Source: Jacaranda mimosifolia (lineage: Eukaryota; Streptophyta; Magnoliopsida; Lamiales; Bignoniaceae). From it: a stretch of 64,000 nt of DNA. The stretch spans positions 26,373,299 through 26,437,298 of the forward strand of contig CM032128.1 in NCBI GenBank assembly GCA_018894105.1, read 5' to 3'. Made by a program: the position numbers and the translations under genes. The notes below the pieces were generated by a model. The model was given only the letters and a program-made list of their open reading frames with translations, did not search any database and was not told the origin of the DNA. Positions 28,655 through 42,059 of the stretch are shown in pieces (positions within the stretch are counted from its first letter, which is position 1; each line of letters begins with the position of its first letter).

Positions 28655-30475
28655 TCACTCCACTTTCTTGCTACATACGTTTGAGAGCTTGGAGCATCTC
28701 CAACCTTAATTCTATTCGGTGTTCTATTTGTTTTTCTTCCATCTCAACGAAATTAAAAAATCCCATAAAAGTAGCAAATCCGTATAACCTTTCTACTTCT
28801 TCACTCCAAAGGTCGAAATTCAATTTTAATATTATTTTAATGCTTTTAACATTGTTTTAAATATATTTATATCATTGTATTTTACTTATAATTGTATTTA
28901 CTTCTTTATCGATCATTAATTAATATTAAGTTTAGATTCTAAAAATATTACTTTAAAGTATAGTAATAATTTAATATTTCAATAATTTTTATTTAAATCT
29001 TGCTTAAAAAAACTCTACACGGTTTATGTCTTAAAATTCCCAATAAGTGATAAAAAAAACTTAATATAAATTTATAATATGAAATATATAATTTATATAT
29101 AAATATATGAAATATATAATTTACATATAATTAAATAAGTACACAAATTAATATAGCTTTTAATATTTTTAAATCAATTAATATAAATTATACAAGGCCA
29201 AAAAACTTAGAACCTTGACTATTTGTTCTGTATATAGGAAACCTTGACCAAAAGATTCTATATATAGAACCAAATTAGTATAGAGGCGGTGCTCTCTAAA
29301 TGCCATATATGATGCTGGGCAAGAAATAACATTGGACTTGTTTGTTTACGTTCTTTCAGAATAATTTCTAACTCCTAATTAACATTTTCAAATACGTATA
29401 TATATATATATATATATATATTCTCTTAGGTTATTATCAAAATAATATATTTTTCTTAAAATGCCCTCTCTCAAAAACATATCCAATTATTTATATATAT
29501 CTATATATATAAATTTTACAACCATACATATAAATTAAAAAAAATAATATATATATATATATACATATAAATAAATATTTAACATGAAAATTTCAATTTC
29601 ACTTTACTAACCCAAAAAAACTTGACTAATGTGACATTTACAATAAAAATAATAAAAATTATCTCTTCTCAAGACACTCCCACTCCCAATATGTCATTTC
29701 CTCCTAATTTTTATTTTTTTTTTGACAACCTTCAAAACAAAATCGAACTAACATCTCATTCCCTCAACCTACTACCAAAAATCCATTCTTCGAAAAATAA
29801 ATTCTTAAAAATACAAACAAGCAAAGCAGGTTTAATGTAGGGGGTATTTAGTGTTTCTAAAGTATCTGATAAAGGTTTAAAAAGAAATCTGCTTCTAAGA
29901 TTTTAAAATGAGATATTATGGTGTTATATATTTCTTTAGGGAGAAAAAAAAAAAAAAGAAAAACTTACTAACTTTCCTTTTAAAATTGCAACATATTTAT
30001 TGGTTTTCATTATATAAACCATAAAATTTCATTGCAAGATTTATAAATCCTATAATCTTATTCTGTAGCCTTAATAATTTGTTTTTAAAATAAAATTTAA
30101 TTTTTATAAGATGTAATAATTTATAATTTTTTAAAAATAAATTCAATAAAGGACAATATTGTAATTTACGAATATTTGAAATATTTTTGTTGAGGAGTCT
30201 ACCGAGCCGAATATGTTATTTGTAAGAGCAAAAGAGTTATAAACCCAAAACAACGATTAATGCCAGGCCTCCACCTTCAGAAGTAAACATATGATGCAGT
30301 CTCATTAAATTGTAAATCTAACCTAATTTGAAGTAGGCGGGCCATTATCACCAAGATCATAAAAACGGCAGATTCGAGTTCTCTACAGTGAGAATAGTGG
30401 GCCTGTTTTCGATTAGAGGAACTAGTACCGTCAATGAGTGAAATTTTGTTAATCCAAAAATGTGAAATCCTCGTT
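28655..30475. other. Gene-free AT-rich DNA with microsatellites
   Basis: TA runs at about 29396-29420 and 29548-29564 and poly-A near 29944-29956. No gene or clear element is recognised. Confidence 0.4.
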
Positions 30476-31554
30476 AAGTACCAGTTTGGTTTCATTTTTA
30501 AAAGTTCTTTTCATGATTTCTATTATTTCAAAATAGAAAAATATTAATTTCTCTTCATTTCACTTAAAATATCACATAATTTTATTTTTAATTAATCATT
30601 AATCTATTCTATTATCATATTAATTAAATTTAAATTTGATTTGACATAAAATACCTATAATGCCCCCACTCGGGATAACACCTAAGCTGAGGCGCCACTT
30701 AGTTCAAACTTAAATTGAACATACAATTCAATCAATAGTTTGATCCATAAACAAGCATTAGCCCATAACGAACTTTCTCAAAATTCCTTCAAAGATAGCA
30801 GCAGATTTCATCTTAAACAAACCTTAACAAAAGTACCAATCACCTGCCATAACAGATCCCATCATTCATTGTTCAAACATACTACAAACCTTAAGTTCAA
30901 ACCTGACATATCAAGATATCTTTCAGTGGAATTTAACATACAAGCAACCCATGTATATACACAAAACACTTTTTCCGTTACAAAACATAATTTCCTCCAG
31001 TTCAAGCCAGAAGTCCACATCCATCACTTAACCCTGTCGGAGAAAATCAAAGTGATATAGGGGGTAAGTCCAAAGACTTAGTGAAGGATAAACTTAAGAA
31101 CAATAGGGATCTGTCGAGGAAGAAACAACCCAACAGATCGTAAATTAACATTCAGTACAAAAATGTATCAAGAAACAAGCAATTACAAGTTTGATAAACA
31201 AGCATTAAAGATTCAAGGCTTCAAGTAGGTGCTAGCTCGGGGTTGTAACTATCGGCTCAAAGGCCCAGTATCGTCTCAACCAATTATGCTCGGCTAGGTA
31301 TAGAGCATCTCAACCCATCACAGTTTGGGAGGAAATGCAGACGACTTGTTCAACCTGGACAACAACCTGACTTAAACCAGGAAGCTACACCGTCCTTATT
31401 GCTCCATGAGCAGGATGCAAACAATCAGGTACAGTCAAAACAAAACAAGCCCAAATCATATGCAGTCCAACAGGTCAAAACGAAACATGCATATCGAATT
31501 CTCTTTATACTAGTCAAATAAGTACTTTTACCAAAGTGTGATAGCTTGGTATAC

Positions 31555-32375
31555 AATAGGTTGCCGATGCCTAGGGAAACGCCCCTGACTCATAATTGAT
31601 TGTAGATGCTCGGGGAAAAGCCCCTAACTTATTACTAGGGATGGCAATGGGGCAAGATAAAACACGAACCTGAGCTTAACTCGTCCCCAATGGGACGAGT
31701 TGGGGCGGAATTTTTCTAACCCGAATTATTTGGGGTGGGGTATAGGGTTTACCGACCCAAACCCGGCCTACCACCCCCGCCCATATAAATATTATATATA
31801 ATAATAAATATATTATATATAATTTATTTTATATTTTTCTAATTAAAAATAATTTCCAACTATGCTCAATGAAGAGGAAGATGTTGAAGAATGTGGGATG
31901 AGTTAATTTAGATGGGGATTAGAACTATTTGGTGGAAGCTTGTTGGACTTAAAAGTTTTGAGTTTTTTTGTTTCAATTTATTGTCAATTCATAATGTATA
32001 AAAATTTGGATGTTGTGCTGATTATTACTTTAATTTTATTTTTATCTCCTATTTTGCTTATAGAATCTTATCTTATTTGCATGGATTTTTCATTTTTGTA
32101 CCTGAAATTTGAATTTTAATTGCTGTCAAGTGGTTCTAATTTGATGTTTTCATTGACTAATTTCAAATTTTCTAATTCTTTCTAGGTTGACGGGTTAAAC
32201 CCGCCAACCCGACGAGATGAGGTGGGGCGGGGTATAGGGCTAGCCTAACCCGCCTCATTGCCATTCCTACTCATTGCTTGGTGTAGATGTCCAGGGAAAA
32301 GCCTCTGACTCACTGTTGATACCCAGGGAAACGCCTTTAGCGGTACCGCTGATACTCAGGAAAAGCTCTTAACGT
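31555..32375. repeat. Short tandem repeat (~45 bp) split by a MITE
   Basis: Copies of TGATGCCCAGGGAAAAGCCCCTGACTCATTG-like text occur at about 31567, 31607, 32282, 32320 and 32348 on the plus strand. The MITE at 31636-32269 separates copies two and three. Confidence 0.55.
31636..32269. mobile_element. hAT-like MITE (634 bp)
   Basis: Ends are TAGGGATGGCAATGGGG and its near-perfect inverse CCTCATTGCCATTCCTA. Flanking 8-mers CTTATTAC and CTCATTGC agree at 6 of 8 bases. Both arms carry fold-back GGGGCGGGGTATAGGG-type text; the core is AT-rich and non-coding. It is nested in the copy A element. Confidence 0.75.
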
Positions 32376-34106
32376 ACCACAAACATGTACAAGTATATCC
32401 AAGCTTTCTACTGGGATTGGCACTCGGCCCAAACATATCTTCATACATATAATAGATATCAATCAATCTATTCATAATTCCCGACATATATCTAGATAAC
32501 AGAACGAAAAGATAACAAGCAGTTAGATAACAGATCGAATAGATAACAAATCAAAAAGTTATAGGCGCTAGAATGGACAGATAACAGAATTAATCAAGAG
32601 ATAACCCTTATAGGGGTATGCAAGTCAATTAACAGATAACAAGTGTGATGACAAGCAAGTACGATTCCAATAAACAAGAGCATGTACAGTAGGCAATCAT
32701 GTTGAACCCTCAAAGGGATCACTCCACAAGAGCAGATAGGTAAAACCAAGGGTAGAATGGCAGACACTCATCTTCGTAATCTCAGAAAATCCAATCTACA
32801 ATTAGGAATTTATTGGTTCGCGGGACCCACTCATTCGTCACCAAGCCAAAAGAGTAGATTCACATTCAAAATCCCCATTCAACTATAATAATCCATAATA
32901 ATTAAAATCTTACTATTAGCAGTCTAAAATCGATAACTATACGCTTAATATGGCAGTTAGGGTTCGATCAGTACTATCATTACGGTATGGCTAATTATGC
33001 CATTAGCACGAGAATATTTATGGGGTAAATATCGATACTAACAAAAGGCATAAGCAGGTCCTTATTTATATAATTAACCTCATATCATTATTCTAAATCA
33101 ACAATAATAGTCAAATTATCTTAATTAACCCAATTATTGTTACTTAGTTCTCAAATCCATAAAATTAGGGTTTTCAACACCTTATCCACTTATTTAACAA
33201 AGATCATCACATAATATACTAAATTCGAGTTCACCAGACGGTTAAAATCATACATGCATGGCCATAAGTCCAATTCTCATATCAATTCTTCAACCTCTTT
33301 GACATAATATAGAATTTAGGGTTTTCTTTTATGATTTAACTCAATTAACTTGAACTTATCATTTCATAATACAGAACTCGGGTCCACTATGCTATACTGT
33401 GATCCATGCATGGGAATATATATATCAACCATATATTAATCTTTCATTCTCGGCATAATACAAGGCTTATGAAATTAACAATACCACATATGTATATATA
33501 TGTGAGCATATTCCATTCTAGTCCTCTTTACCCATGATCTGATTATTGAGGCCCCAAAATCATGAACCAAGAGCAACCGTCACGTTCGTTGCGACGAGCT
33601 GAAGATACTATTTCAGCACTGCCGTCGTACTGCCACCGTCGGATATGAGCAATGCCACCACCAATCGAAGCCTCTCAGCTCCAGAAATCTAATGCCCAAG
33701 TCAGTTTTTACAATTGCTACCGAATTAAGGGCCAATTGACCGGAAAACTTAATTGACCACCTCAACACCGTCGTGCACCATCGCGCCCGTTTCAGCTTTG
33801 CCAGTTGCCGTTTCATGAAATTGATGTTACCAACTTATTCACCAAGCTCAACTCATCAAGACCCTACCTTGGTCCGCTGCGAAAAGTCACCGGAACGCCA
33901 TCATCTGCATTGGCCTTCATGTTTTTCAGTGGCTCGTCGGAGATTGTGTGTACATGTGGTATGGATATAATGCTGAGGTTAGGGAAAGAATATGATCGGA
34001 GTGATTTTTGATTTTTTGGAGCGTCACCGGTGAATCGCCGGAGAGAGGGGAGAGGGGTGCCGTGGTGAAGGAGAAGGAAAAATAGGGTTGAAATGCAATT
34101 TCTCCC

Positions 34107-34114
34107 TATTTATA
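34107..34114 (-). promoter_or_regulatory. TATA box of LTR-like copy A
   Basis: TATAAATA on the minus strand, followed by GGGAGAAATTGC and a GC-rich, CT-rich stretch. Equivalent TTTAAATA text lies at about 50851 and 55784 in copies B and C. Confidence 0.5.
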
Positions 34115-34639
34115 GTAGGCACTTCTTTTATTTACAATTTGGCCCCCAAACTTTTGGCCTATCTTCAATCAAGCCAAAAAATAGAAAATATAACATAGCC
34201 CCCTTTGACCCAAAATATTAGCCTTGCAACCCCAAAGTTTTCAATTTTAGTTCAATTAAGTCTTCCCAATTTTTAATTTGACCCCAAAACTTTCAAAATT
34301 CTTACAATCAAGTCCTTTTCATTTATTTTTCAATCCCTAAAATCCGACCAACCCATATCTTAATTTCTCAATTCTTATTTTTTAAAATACCGAATTTTAG
34401 GGGTGTTACAGTACCAATTATCATTTTGAAAATAACTAAAGTATACATATATTTAAGAAAAAAAAAATGTCTTTCTAGGTATAAGAATATAAATTACCCA
34501 AACTTTCAATCTTATAATTTTCAGACAAAATATTCAAATACAAACTTATTTTTGTTTTCGAAACTATAATTAACTTTTAAATCTTTAAAAATATTGAAAA
34601 GAAAAAAATAAAAATGAAAACATATTCAAACCGCCCCAA

Positions 34640-37080
34640 AGTCCATCCACCTGTACTCCACCAATAAAGTAGAGTTCCACTCCATCCGGTACCACCTTAA
34701 GCACGTGCACAATAGCTCTTTGACACAAGAATCGTACCCAACCAAATTAAATTAAATTAAATTAATTTGTTTATTTCTAAACCAAATAACATAGAAACAA
34801 TGTCAAGAATTAATTTTTTTAATAAGAAAATCCGTTACTAAATATGAAAGTTTAACAGTGTTAATATATATATATATGTATTGATGGATGATTCTATTCT
34901 AAAAATATATTAAAAAAATTAAAAAGAGAAAATAATTTATAAATTATTTCAAAATTCTTGATATCTTATTTTATAAATCTTTATGAGATAAAATTAGATA
35001 TAACTATTATTAAAATAATTTTTTTCCTTGCTAAAGATCAAATTTGAATTGAGTATAGTTATATATAGGGTATATAAAATAAATAAGTCTAATCGAATAA
35101 AGAACATATGCTAAGCCAAAAAATCAATCCATCATATAAAATTACTAATTAAAATTACTAAGTAAACTAGGCCTAAAGGAACAACACACCCGATTGTTCA
35201 GCATCCAAATATATGTTAATATAATATATATATATATAATTAATAACTTGAATTCACAGATTTGTTCTCAAAGACTTGAATTTGAGTGTTCTATTTACTC
35301 TTTTGGGTGCTTTATTTGTTGCATGATTTGTGAGTTTCATGTTCGTTCACTTGATAAACAACATTTTTTTAGTTAAATTCAAAAAGATATTTTTTTTTTA
35401 TTTTCAAAAGAATATTGTAACGACATATTAAATAAACTAAGGGTTTGTTTCATTTGATCTCTGTTCTTAATTTTAGTTTACAATATTTCTAAAAAGTGAA
35501 AGAGACGTTATATGATGATGTTTGGAAATAAAAATATATTTGAATGTCTTGTTTAAAAATAATAATTAGAATAACTATATAGATGAAATTTAGGTGGTTT
35601 ATATTTTTTATATCTAAAAAGATGCATTTTTTAAAAAAAAAAATGTATATTTTAATTATTTTAAAATGAAAATGAATAATTTATGTTAAAATTAAATTTG
35701 ATTAACGTATAATAGGATTTAGTCTAAATATATATAGAAAGAATTGAAAGTGAAAAATGTTGTATCTTTGTTGGACATATATAATTTTAAATTAATCTAT
35801 TTTTATAATTTTAAAAATATTCAATTTTGAATCAGAAAAAAACATGTGGTACTAGTTCAATCATCAAATTCAGAAAATAAAACATACAGAGAAAAATACA
35901 AGGTTTTGTTTTATGTGTTGAATTTTGTGTGGTTTTACTTCCGACTCGAAAGCAAGCCCCGCAAAAAACACACACACACACACACACACCAAGAATCCCA
36001 ATTAATTAATTTATTAATTAGACAGTATATATACTCATATTTTTGCCAGTCATTATATATTTGGATCCATTTAACCAATAGGAACTTCACATGATGACAC
36101 CAAAGCCATTGCCAAAGTCCAATTATTATGACATTTTTGTCTTTTAATTAGGATCACCTCTGACTTTTGATGATGGACCTTTTTAACATAAAGCAAGAGT
36201 AATAGTGCTCTTTGCAGCTTGGCTAGGTGGGTTGGTTGTTTTGACATAAATATATGTAAAATATGTTTGATTTTGGAGAATGCAATGTATTTTAGAATAT
36301 TTTCGAGTTTTATAAGTGTTGAAGGTGCATGAACGAGGCCCAAGCATTTGATGTCTGAATCTTGATGGCTCTGCCACATAAAGTTTTAGCAGTTGCTCAC
36401 ATGCTTAATAAATTAACATCAAGGCCAACATCTTCAATTCTTGATGCCCTTGTACACAAATTATGTATTATTTATTTTATTTAGGATTTTCTGTTAATTA
36501 CGGTGGAAATTGTGATTGTTTTGATTAAACTTGTTACAATAAGGACTAATGTGGTAATAAATATTCAATTCAGTAATTTATTATAAATTTTTTAAGGAGT
36601 AATTTGATAACTCTAATCGACTCAAAAATTTATTGTAGAGCTTTTTAAAATCAACAATAAAAGCAATTATCAGAGCAAACTACCATACGATGAAATAAAA
36701 TACTATTTTCTATGTACTCATGTATAATTATGCAAGGTTTGACGTAAGAAAGTGAGAGTTCATAGAAATCTTAAACTTACTTATGGGCTAATGGCTTTTT
36801 CTTGCTTTCTGAAAGTTTCTTGCTCAAGGGTCGACCATGGAAGAAAAAAGGTATAAAGATTAATCTTCCCTAGAAAGATTAAATTGAAAAAAAAGAGAAG
36901 ACTCAACGATGGATAATAAACAATGACCAAACAGGGAATAAAAGCCAGACAAAAAGAGCATCACAAAGAAAGATTCTCAAAACTGTTATAAAAGATCCGA
37001 GAAAGTATATATGTTGTGCCCTTTAGGTTTAGGATTCTACCTTCTTGAATAAGTTTAGTTGAGGAGCATGTTTGGCATGC
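34640..37080. other. Gene-free AT-rich DNA
   Basis: A (CA)n run at 35968-35990 and TA runs near 34866 and 35220. Open frames at 36071-36379 are short and without homology. Nothing else is recognised. Confidence 0.4.
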
Positions 37081-37084
37081 ATGA

Positions 37085-38030
37085 ATACTAATGATGGGTT
37101 TTTTGTGAGTTAGGTTCTTTAAGTCCACCAGAAGGATTAATCAATGAGTTCGAGTTGATCAAGTCTAGGGCAAGGGATAGAATGAAAGCGGCCCCAGAAG
37201 GGTGTATCGCTGTGTTCGAGGATTACTTGTAGTGCGGTCTTAGATTTTTGATCACACAACTTATAATCGATCTCCTGTCAGGTCATCGAATATGTATAAT
37301 TCAACTGTTTCCCATAGACGTCGCCAAATGATGATTGGTTTTTCTGTGAGTTAGGTTCTTTACGTCGACTAGAGAGTTGGGCTTAGGGAGCAACTAAAGG
37401 TGTGGGTCAAATCCTGCAATCAAAGAACACACGTTAGGCTAGCCGAGAGGGTCACCAGCTAAGACCATCCAATATTTAAGTCAATAGATATTCGACCGGA
37501 AGGTAATTGACAGAGTAACGGCTTAGAAAAAGTGGAAAAGCGTACTTTTATCTCTGAAATGAGGGTATTTATAGTACTTGCCATATAAGAGGGAGAGACC
37601 GACAAGACGATATTCTCCCTACCCTTTGATAATGCTCCACTCTGCCTTGTAGAGGCATTATATGTTTTTTGAAGTTGGTTGGCCGACATGGTTTTAACCG
37701 GCCAGAAATAAGGAACAATATTATCATCATTAATGCAGAAGTGACGGGCTGACGGAGTCATTATAATGCAAACAGGATGGTGGTTCAGTTATATTAAATG
37801 CAGATGTGACCAGTGGCAGGCATTGCAATTAATGCGACCGCAACCAGGGACGATGCTGCAATGTATCCCGCTCGACCATACTTGGTCGAGAAAGTTGGGG
37901 TTGTGTGTATGCAAGAGGCTCTTGTTGACTTTCTTGAGGTTGATAGGTTCCACTTGTAGTTGACGTTGGACACTTGCACCTGCGCTCACCTAGTTGATTT
38001 GGGACTGATAATGATGTTGTATATTAGGCT
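37085..38030 (-). mobile_element. Truncated LTR retrotransposon remnant with PBS-like site
   Basis: Two direct copies of an LTR end, TGATGATTGGTTTTTCTGTG-AGTTAGGTTCTTTACGTC (37330 on) and TGATGGGTTTTTTGTGAG-TTAGGTTCTTTAAGTC (37092 on), flank a ~230-bp piece. On the minus strand the upstream LTR ends ATCATCA and is followed by TTTGGCGACGTCTATGGGAA, which resembles the TGGCGCCGTCTGTGGGAA junction seen after the 5' LTR of plant Ty3/gypsy elements. A TATAAATA box lies on the minus strand at 37567-37574. Apparently one LTR, a scrap of leader and the end of the other LTR remain. Outer ends are approximate. Confidence 0.5.
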
Positions 38031-38950
38031 GAAAATAATGGGCTTGCACAGTGTACCCATATCGAATACCTTATCAATAAATATTTGAAATCATATATTG
38101 GTCAATTAGTTAAGTAACATTGCTCTCATATTTTTATTTATGAGATTTTGTATTCAAATTCAAATGACCCACATGTTGGTGCTTAAATGAAGGTGTAGTT
38201 GTGTCATTATTCCCAAATAAATACCTAATTAGTACCTTAATCTAGAAATAAAAGGGCTATTAATGGAAAAATAAAGAAAGAAACTTTGAACTGCGTGAAT
38301 ATCAACATACATGCAAATGTTGCGAAAAAATCAGTACTACACGCCACTACAAGAAAAATGAATGTTAGTAATAAAATTTTAAGCCACAATATCAAAAATT
38401 TTACTAATTATATACAAATATCAAATGGTTTATTTTATCATAATAATAAATTTTATTTAAAAAAAGATATGTCAATATTGATAGCTTAGAAGCAATTTTT
38501 GTTCTTACATATGAAATTATAAAAGTTAATATGAGAAAAAAATTAATATACTTCAACATATATTATCAGCAACATTTTTAATAAAATAACTTTACAAAAA
38601 TGAAAAAGAAGACTGGAAAAGGAAGAAATGGAAAAACAGAGGGACAACAACACAGCAGGAGGCAAAACAATTAATTCAAAAACCTGGTGTTGGACTAAGA
38701 CAATGAAAAACATGAATAGTACTGCATGCACATTTCACTATCAGTCACACATAATCAAGAGCTGGGTGTGATCAAGTGGATTCTTGACCTTGACCACAAA
38801 TTTATTACTACTAATGAACCATTTTCAAACGATTCAATAGTCATTATCAGCAGTCTTAAATCACAATGTGTGGGCTTGGAATTGGTAGGAACGACTACTG
38901 TATGCGTAGACGACAGCTCCACACGCATCCAGTGGGTGCAATATTACCAG
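38031..38950. other. Gene-free DNA
   Basis: AT-rich, with a tRNA-like degenerate stretch near 38101-38165 and no supported gene. Confidence 0.35.
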
Positions 38951-38959
38951 ATCTTTTAA

Positions 38960-39075
38960 GGGCATTTTATATATAAATTCCCAAACTCATTTTTTCTTTA
39001 CGAATCAGTTCTCATTCACTCTTTTTTTTTAATTTTAACTCCCCAATTCAATTTTATGTTTTGAGTTGACTATCC
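38960..39075 (+). repeat. Left terminal inverted repeat of the MULE
   Basis: Matches the inverse of 45918-46033 through blocks such as TTTTAACTCCC-AATT, ATTCAGT-CC and TTTTGAGTT-ACT, with substitutions and small indels. Confidence 0.75.
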
Positions 39076-40083
39076 ACACATTTGTTAAATTGTAGTATTT
39101 CACTCACATAAAAAAATGATGACATTTTAGAAACTGATAGTGATGTTTTGAATATGATTCGATTGCATATTTTACTTAAAATGAGCATCGTTGATAAGAT
39201 GATTGCCCGAAAAAACGAACTGAAAAGATGTGGAAGGAAAATTTGTTATGTGTATTGGTAAGTTTCTTCATTTTTCATATTAGTATTGCATTAATTCTTC
39301 GTTATACTTCCGATGTGTTTCGATTAGTACCTAATTGTTATATGTTCTTCCTCCTTAATAAGATACTTTATCTATACATTAGCATACTTAGTAGTTCACC
39401 TGATTAATACCATATTAGTGCAATTTAGTACTTTCACTCTAATACTTCAATACTTATGCTTAATCTGCACATTAGTAGTTGTAGGAGTTTTGAGATGATA
39501 TATCATAATAAATTGTGTGTTGTGCATTTATATAGTTGGATTTTCATTAATTGTATATGTTGTAGAACAAGATGATATAACACATTGCAAAATGATACAA
39601 TGTTTTGGAAGCAAGCTTGTGCTTCTATTGAGTAAAGATCACTTTCTTACCATTTAGTGCAAATTTATAAGGTGATAGATTTGTTCACCATTTTATTTTA
39701 TATTTGTACATGTATTACTATTTGTCATTACTTATTAAACAATATATTGATTGCTTTTATTTCTTTTTCAAATAGGAAAAAGAGGATGCAAAGAAGACAA
39801 AGATTTAAAAGAATATGGATTAGAAATAGACAGTGTACACATGCTTATGGTAGCTGCTAAATTGGTCCTTCTCTGGAAGACATGTTAAGTTGTAGCATTC
39901 GTACTATATTGTATTTTAATTGGAGAATTTTTACAAAATTATTTGTGTTGTATACTTTGTAAAATATAAACATATTATACTATCGTTTTAATGTGAAAGA
40001 AATCATGAACGAGTATTCTTTTTAACTATTGGGAAGGTTTATGTTGAAGCTATTGTCCAAATTTATTTTTTATTTTATTAGAT

Positions 40084-41880
40084 AAAGTACCCAGTATTGG
40101 CAATTATGTATTCCAGAACTGTATTTATGTACTTAGTTTGCCGATGTTGTGTACTTATTTTTCGTGTTTATGTACTTGCCTTTCTATAGGTTGAGATAAA
40201 GCTTAGTTCGATGTGTGGAACAACACATAAGTGACCCTAATGCAACATAACCATGATTTGTTGAAAAAATGGTTTGTATACGCACGTGTTAAAATGGTTT
40301 GGAACACAATCACCTACATCCAACCACTTGTGCTCTCATTCATAGTAGGGTGAAACCATTCATGCATGGTATCGAAAATTCCTAATATATTGATAATGAT
40401 ACGCCATGGTCTTATGGTCACGCAATGGGCAGATTAGGTCGAATTGAACTCGATCCCTTATATGTTGAGAATGATATCGAAAATCCACAAAAAAGTACCC
40501 AGTATAGGCATTTATGTACTCCAGAATTGCGTTTATGTATTTAAGTTGTAAATATTGTGTACTTATTTTTCATGTTTATGTACTTGCTTTTCCAAAGACC
40601 GAGATGAAACTCAATTCGATGCATGGAACAATACATAAGTGACCCTAATGCAACAAAACCATGGTTTGCTGAAGAAATGGTTTGGATACACACGTGTTGA
40701 AATGATTTGTAACATAAATACCTACATCCAACCATTTGCACTCTCATTTATAGTAGTGTGAAATCGTTTATGCATGATACCGAAAATTCCTAGTGTGTTG
40801 ATAATGATACGCAATGGTCTTATGGTCAAGCAATGGTTAGATTAGGCCGAATTGAACTCGATCTCTTATGTGTTGAGAATGATACTGAAAATCGACGGAA
40901 AAACATCTAGTATTAGTAGTTATGTACTAAGTTTGCCAATGTTGTGTACTTTTTTTTGTGTTTATATACTTGCTTTTCCAAAGGCTGATATGGGGCTCAA
41001 TTCGATGCGTGGAACAACACATAAGTGATTCTAACACAACAAAACTATGGTTTGTTGAAGAAATAGTTTGGAAACGCTCGTGTTGAAATGGTTTGGAACA
41101 CAAACATCTGTATCTAACCACTTGCGCTCTCATTCATAGTAGTGTGAAACCATCATGCATGGTACCAAAAATTCTTAATGTGCTGATAATAATACGCCAT
41201 GGTTTTATGGTCACGTAATGGGTAGATTAGGCTGAATTGAACTCGATTTCTTATGTGCTAAGAATGATATTGAAAATCGATAAAAAAGTACTCAGTATTG
41301 GTAGTTATGTACTCTAGAACCGTGTTTATGTACTCAATTTGCCAATGTTGTGTACTTATTTTTCGTGTTTATGTACTTGCACTTTCAAATGCTGAGATGA
41401 GGCTCAATTCGATGCGTAGAATAACACATAAGACACCCCAACACGACAAAATCATGGTTTGTTGAAGAAATGATTGTGATAGTACGTGTTATAATGGTTG
41501 GAAACTCAAACACACATATCCAACCACTTGCACTCTCATTCAGAGTAGTATAAATTATTGATGCATGAGCTAAATGAATTTTCTCGACACCACAATTGAA
41601 AACCAGTGAACCTATCACGACTATATGACTCCTAGGGCTAATACTCCATGGTTTTATGCTCAAGCAATGGCCAGATTAGGCTGAATTAAGCTCAATCTCT
41701 TATGTGCTGAGAATGATACTAGAATTCTGCAAAAAAGTACCTAGTATTGGCAGTTATGTACCTCCAAAACTGTATTTATGTATTCAATTAGATAATGTTG
41801 TGTACTTATTTTTTGTGTGTACTTCGAAACTACGTTTATGCTTGTTGAGTTACACTACTTATGTACTTATTTTGAGCTAA
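40084..41880. repeat. Tandem array of ~400-bp units (about 4.3 copies)
   Basis: Unit starts are marked by AAAGTACCCAGTATTGGCA-like text near 40084, 40491, 40901, 41284 and 41734, giving periods of roughly 408, 410, 384 and 449 bases. Each unit also carries TGTGTACTTATTTTTCGTG, CATGGTTTGTTGAAGAAATGG, CATCCAACCACTTG and GATTAGGCTGAATTGAACTC. The last unit is partial. Open frames inside (for example 40541-40747 and 40927-41133) repeat with the unit and are not genes. Confidence 0.85.
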
Positions 41881-42059
41881 CTTGTAACATATATAATATA
41901 AAATTGTAAATTATACTATAAATTGTAAACACCATCCACTCTAATCATTCAAATATACAAATTATAAATGTTATCCAGTAAGAATGTCAGAAATACTGAA
42001 ATACAAAATAATAAAATAGTTAATTTATCTTGATAATAATCATCCGAACATCATCATTC

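Larger units (their letters stand above)
30656..34410 (-). mobile_element. Long solo-LTR-like element, copy A
   Basis: On the minus strand it starts TGTAACACCCCTAAAATTCGG (34410 downward) and ends with AGCTTAGGTGTTATCCCGAG then GGGGGCATTATA. The same beginning is seen at 55451 and the same end at 58322, which defines a ~3-kb repeat family with TG...CA-type termini. A TATAAATA box and a GC-rich leader-like segment follow about 300 bases in. The flanks ATACC/GTACC match at 4 of 5 bases as a possible target duplication. There is no internal retroelement coding, consistent with a solo LTR; the TGTAACACCC start is typical of Tekay/Del-type LTRs from memory. A hAT-like MITE is nested at 31636-32269. 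Confidence 0.6.
30478..34636. mobile_element. MITE-like element split by a nested LTR-like insertion
   Basis: The left part begins CCAGTTTGGTTTCATTTTT near 30481 and the right part ends ATATTCAAACCGCCCC at about 34636, inverted relative to each other as in the GGGCC/AAACCAAACGGGCC MITE type. Between them sits the ~3.1-kb LTR-like element at 30656-34410. The sides are short and diverged, so the exact ends are approximate. Confidence 0.45.

Noticed and set aside
33613..34011. GC-richer open frames on both strands
   Set aside because: They lie in the leader-like GC-rich segment of LTR-like copy A, and the frames are not shared by copies B and C.
40541..41663. Repeated MR-x-QVV-like minus-strand ORFs as a gene family
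   Set aside because: They recur with the ~400-bp tandem unit and differ in frame and length between units.
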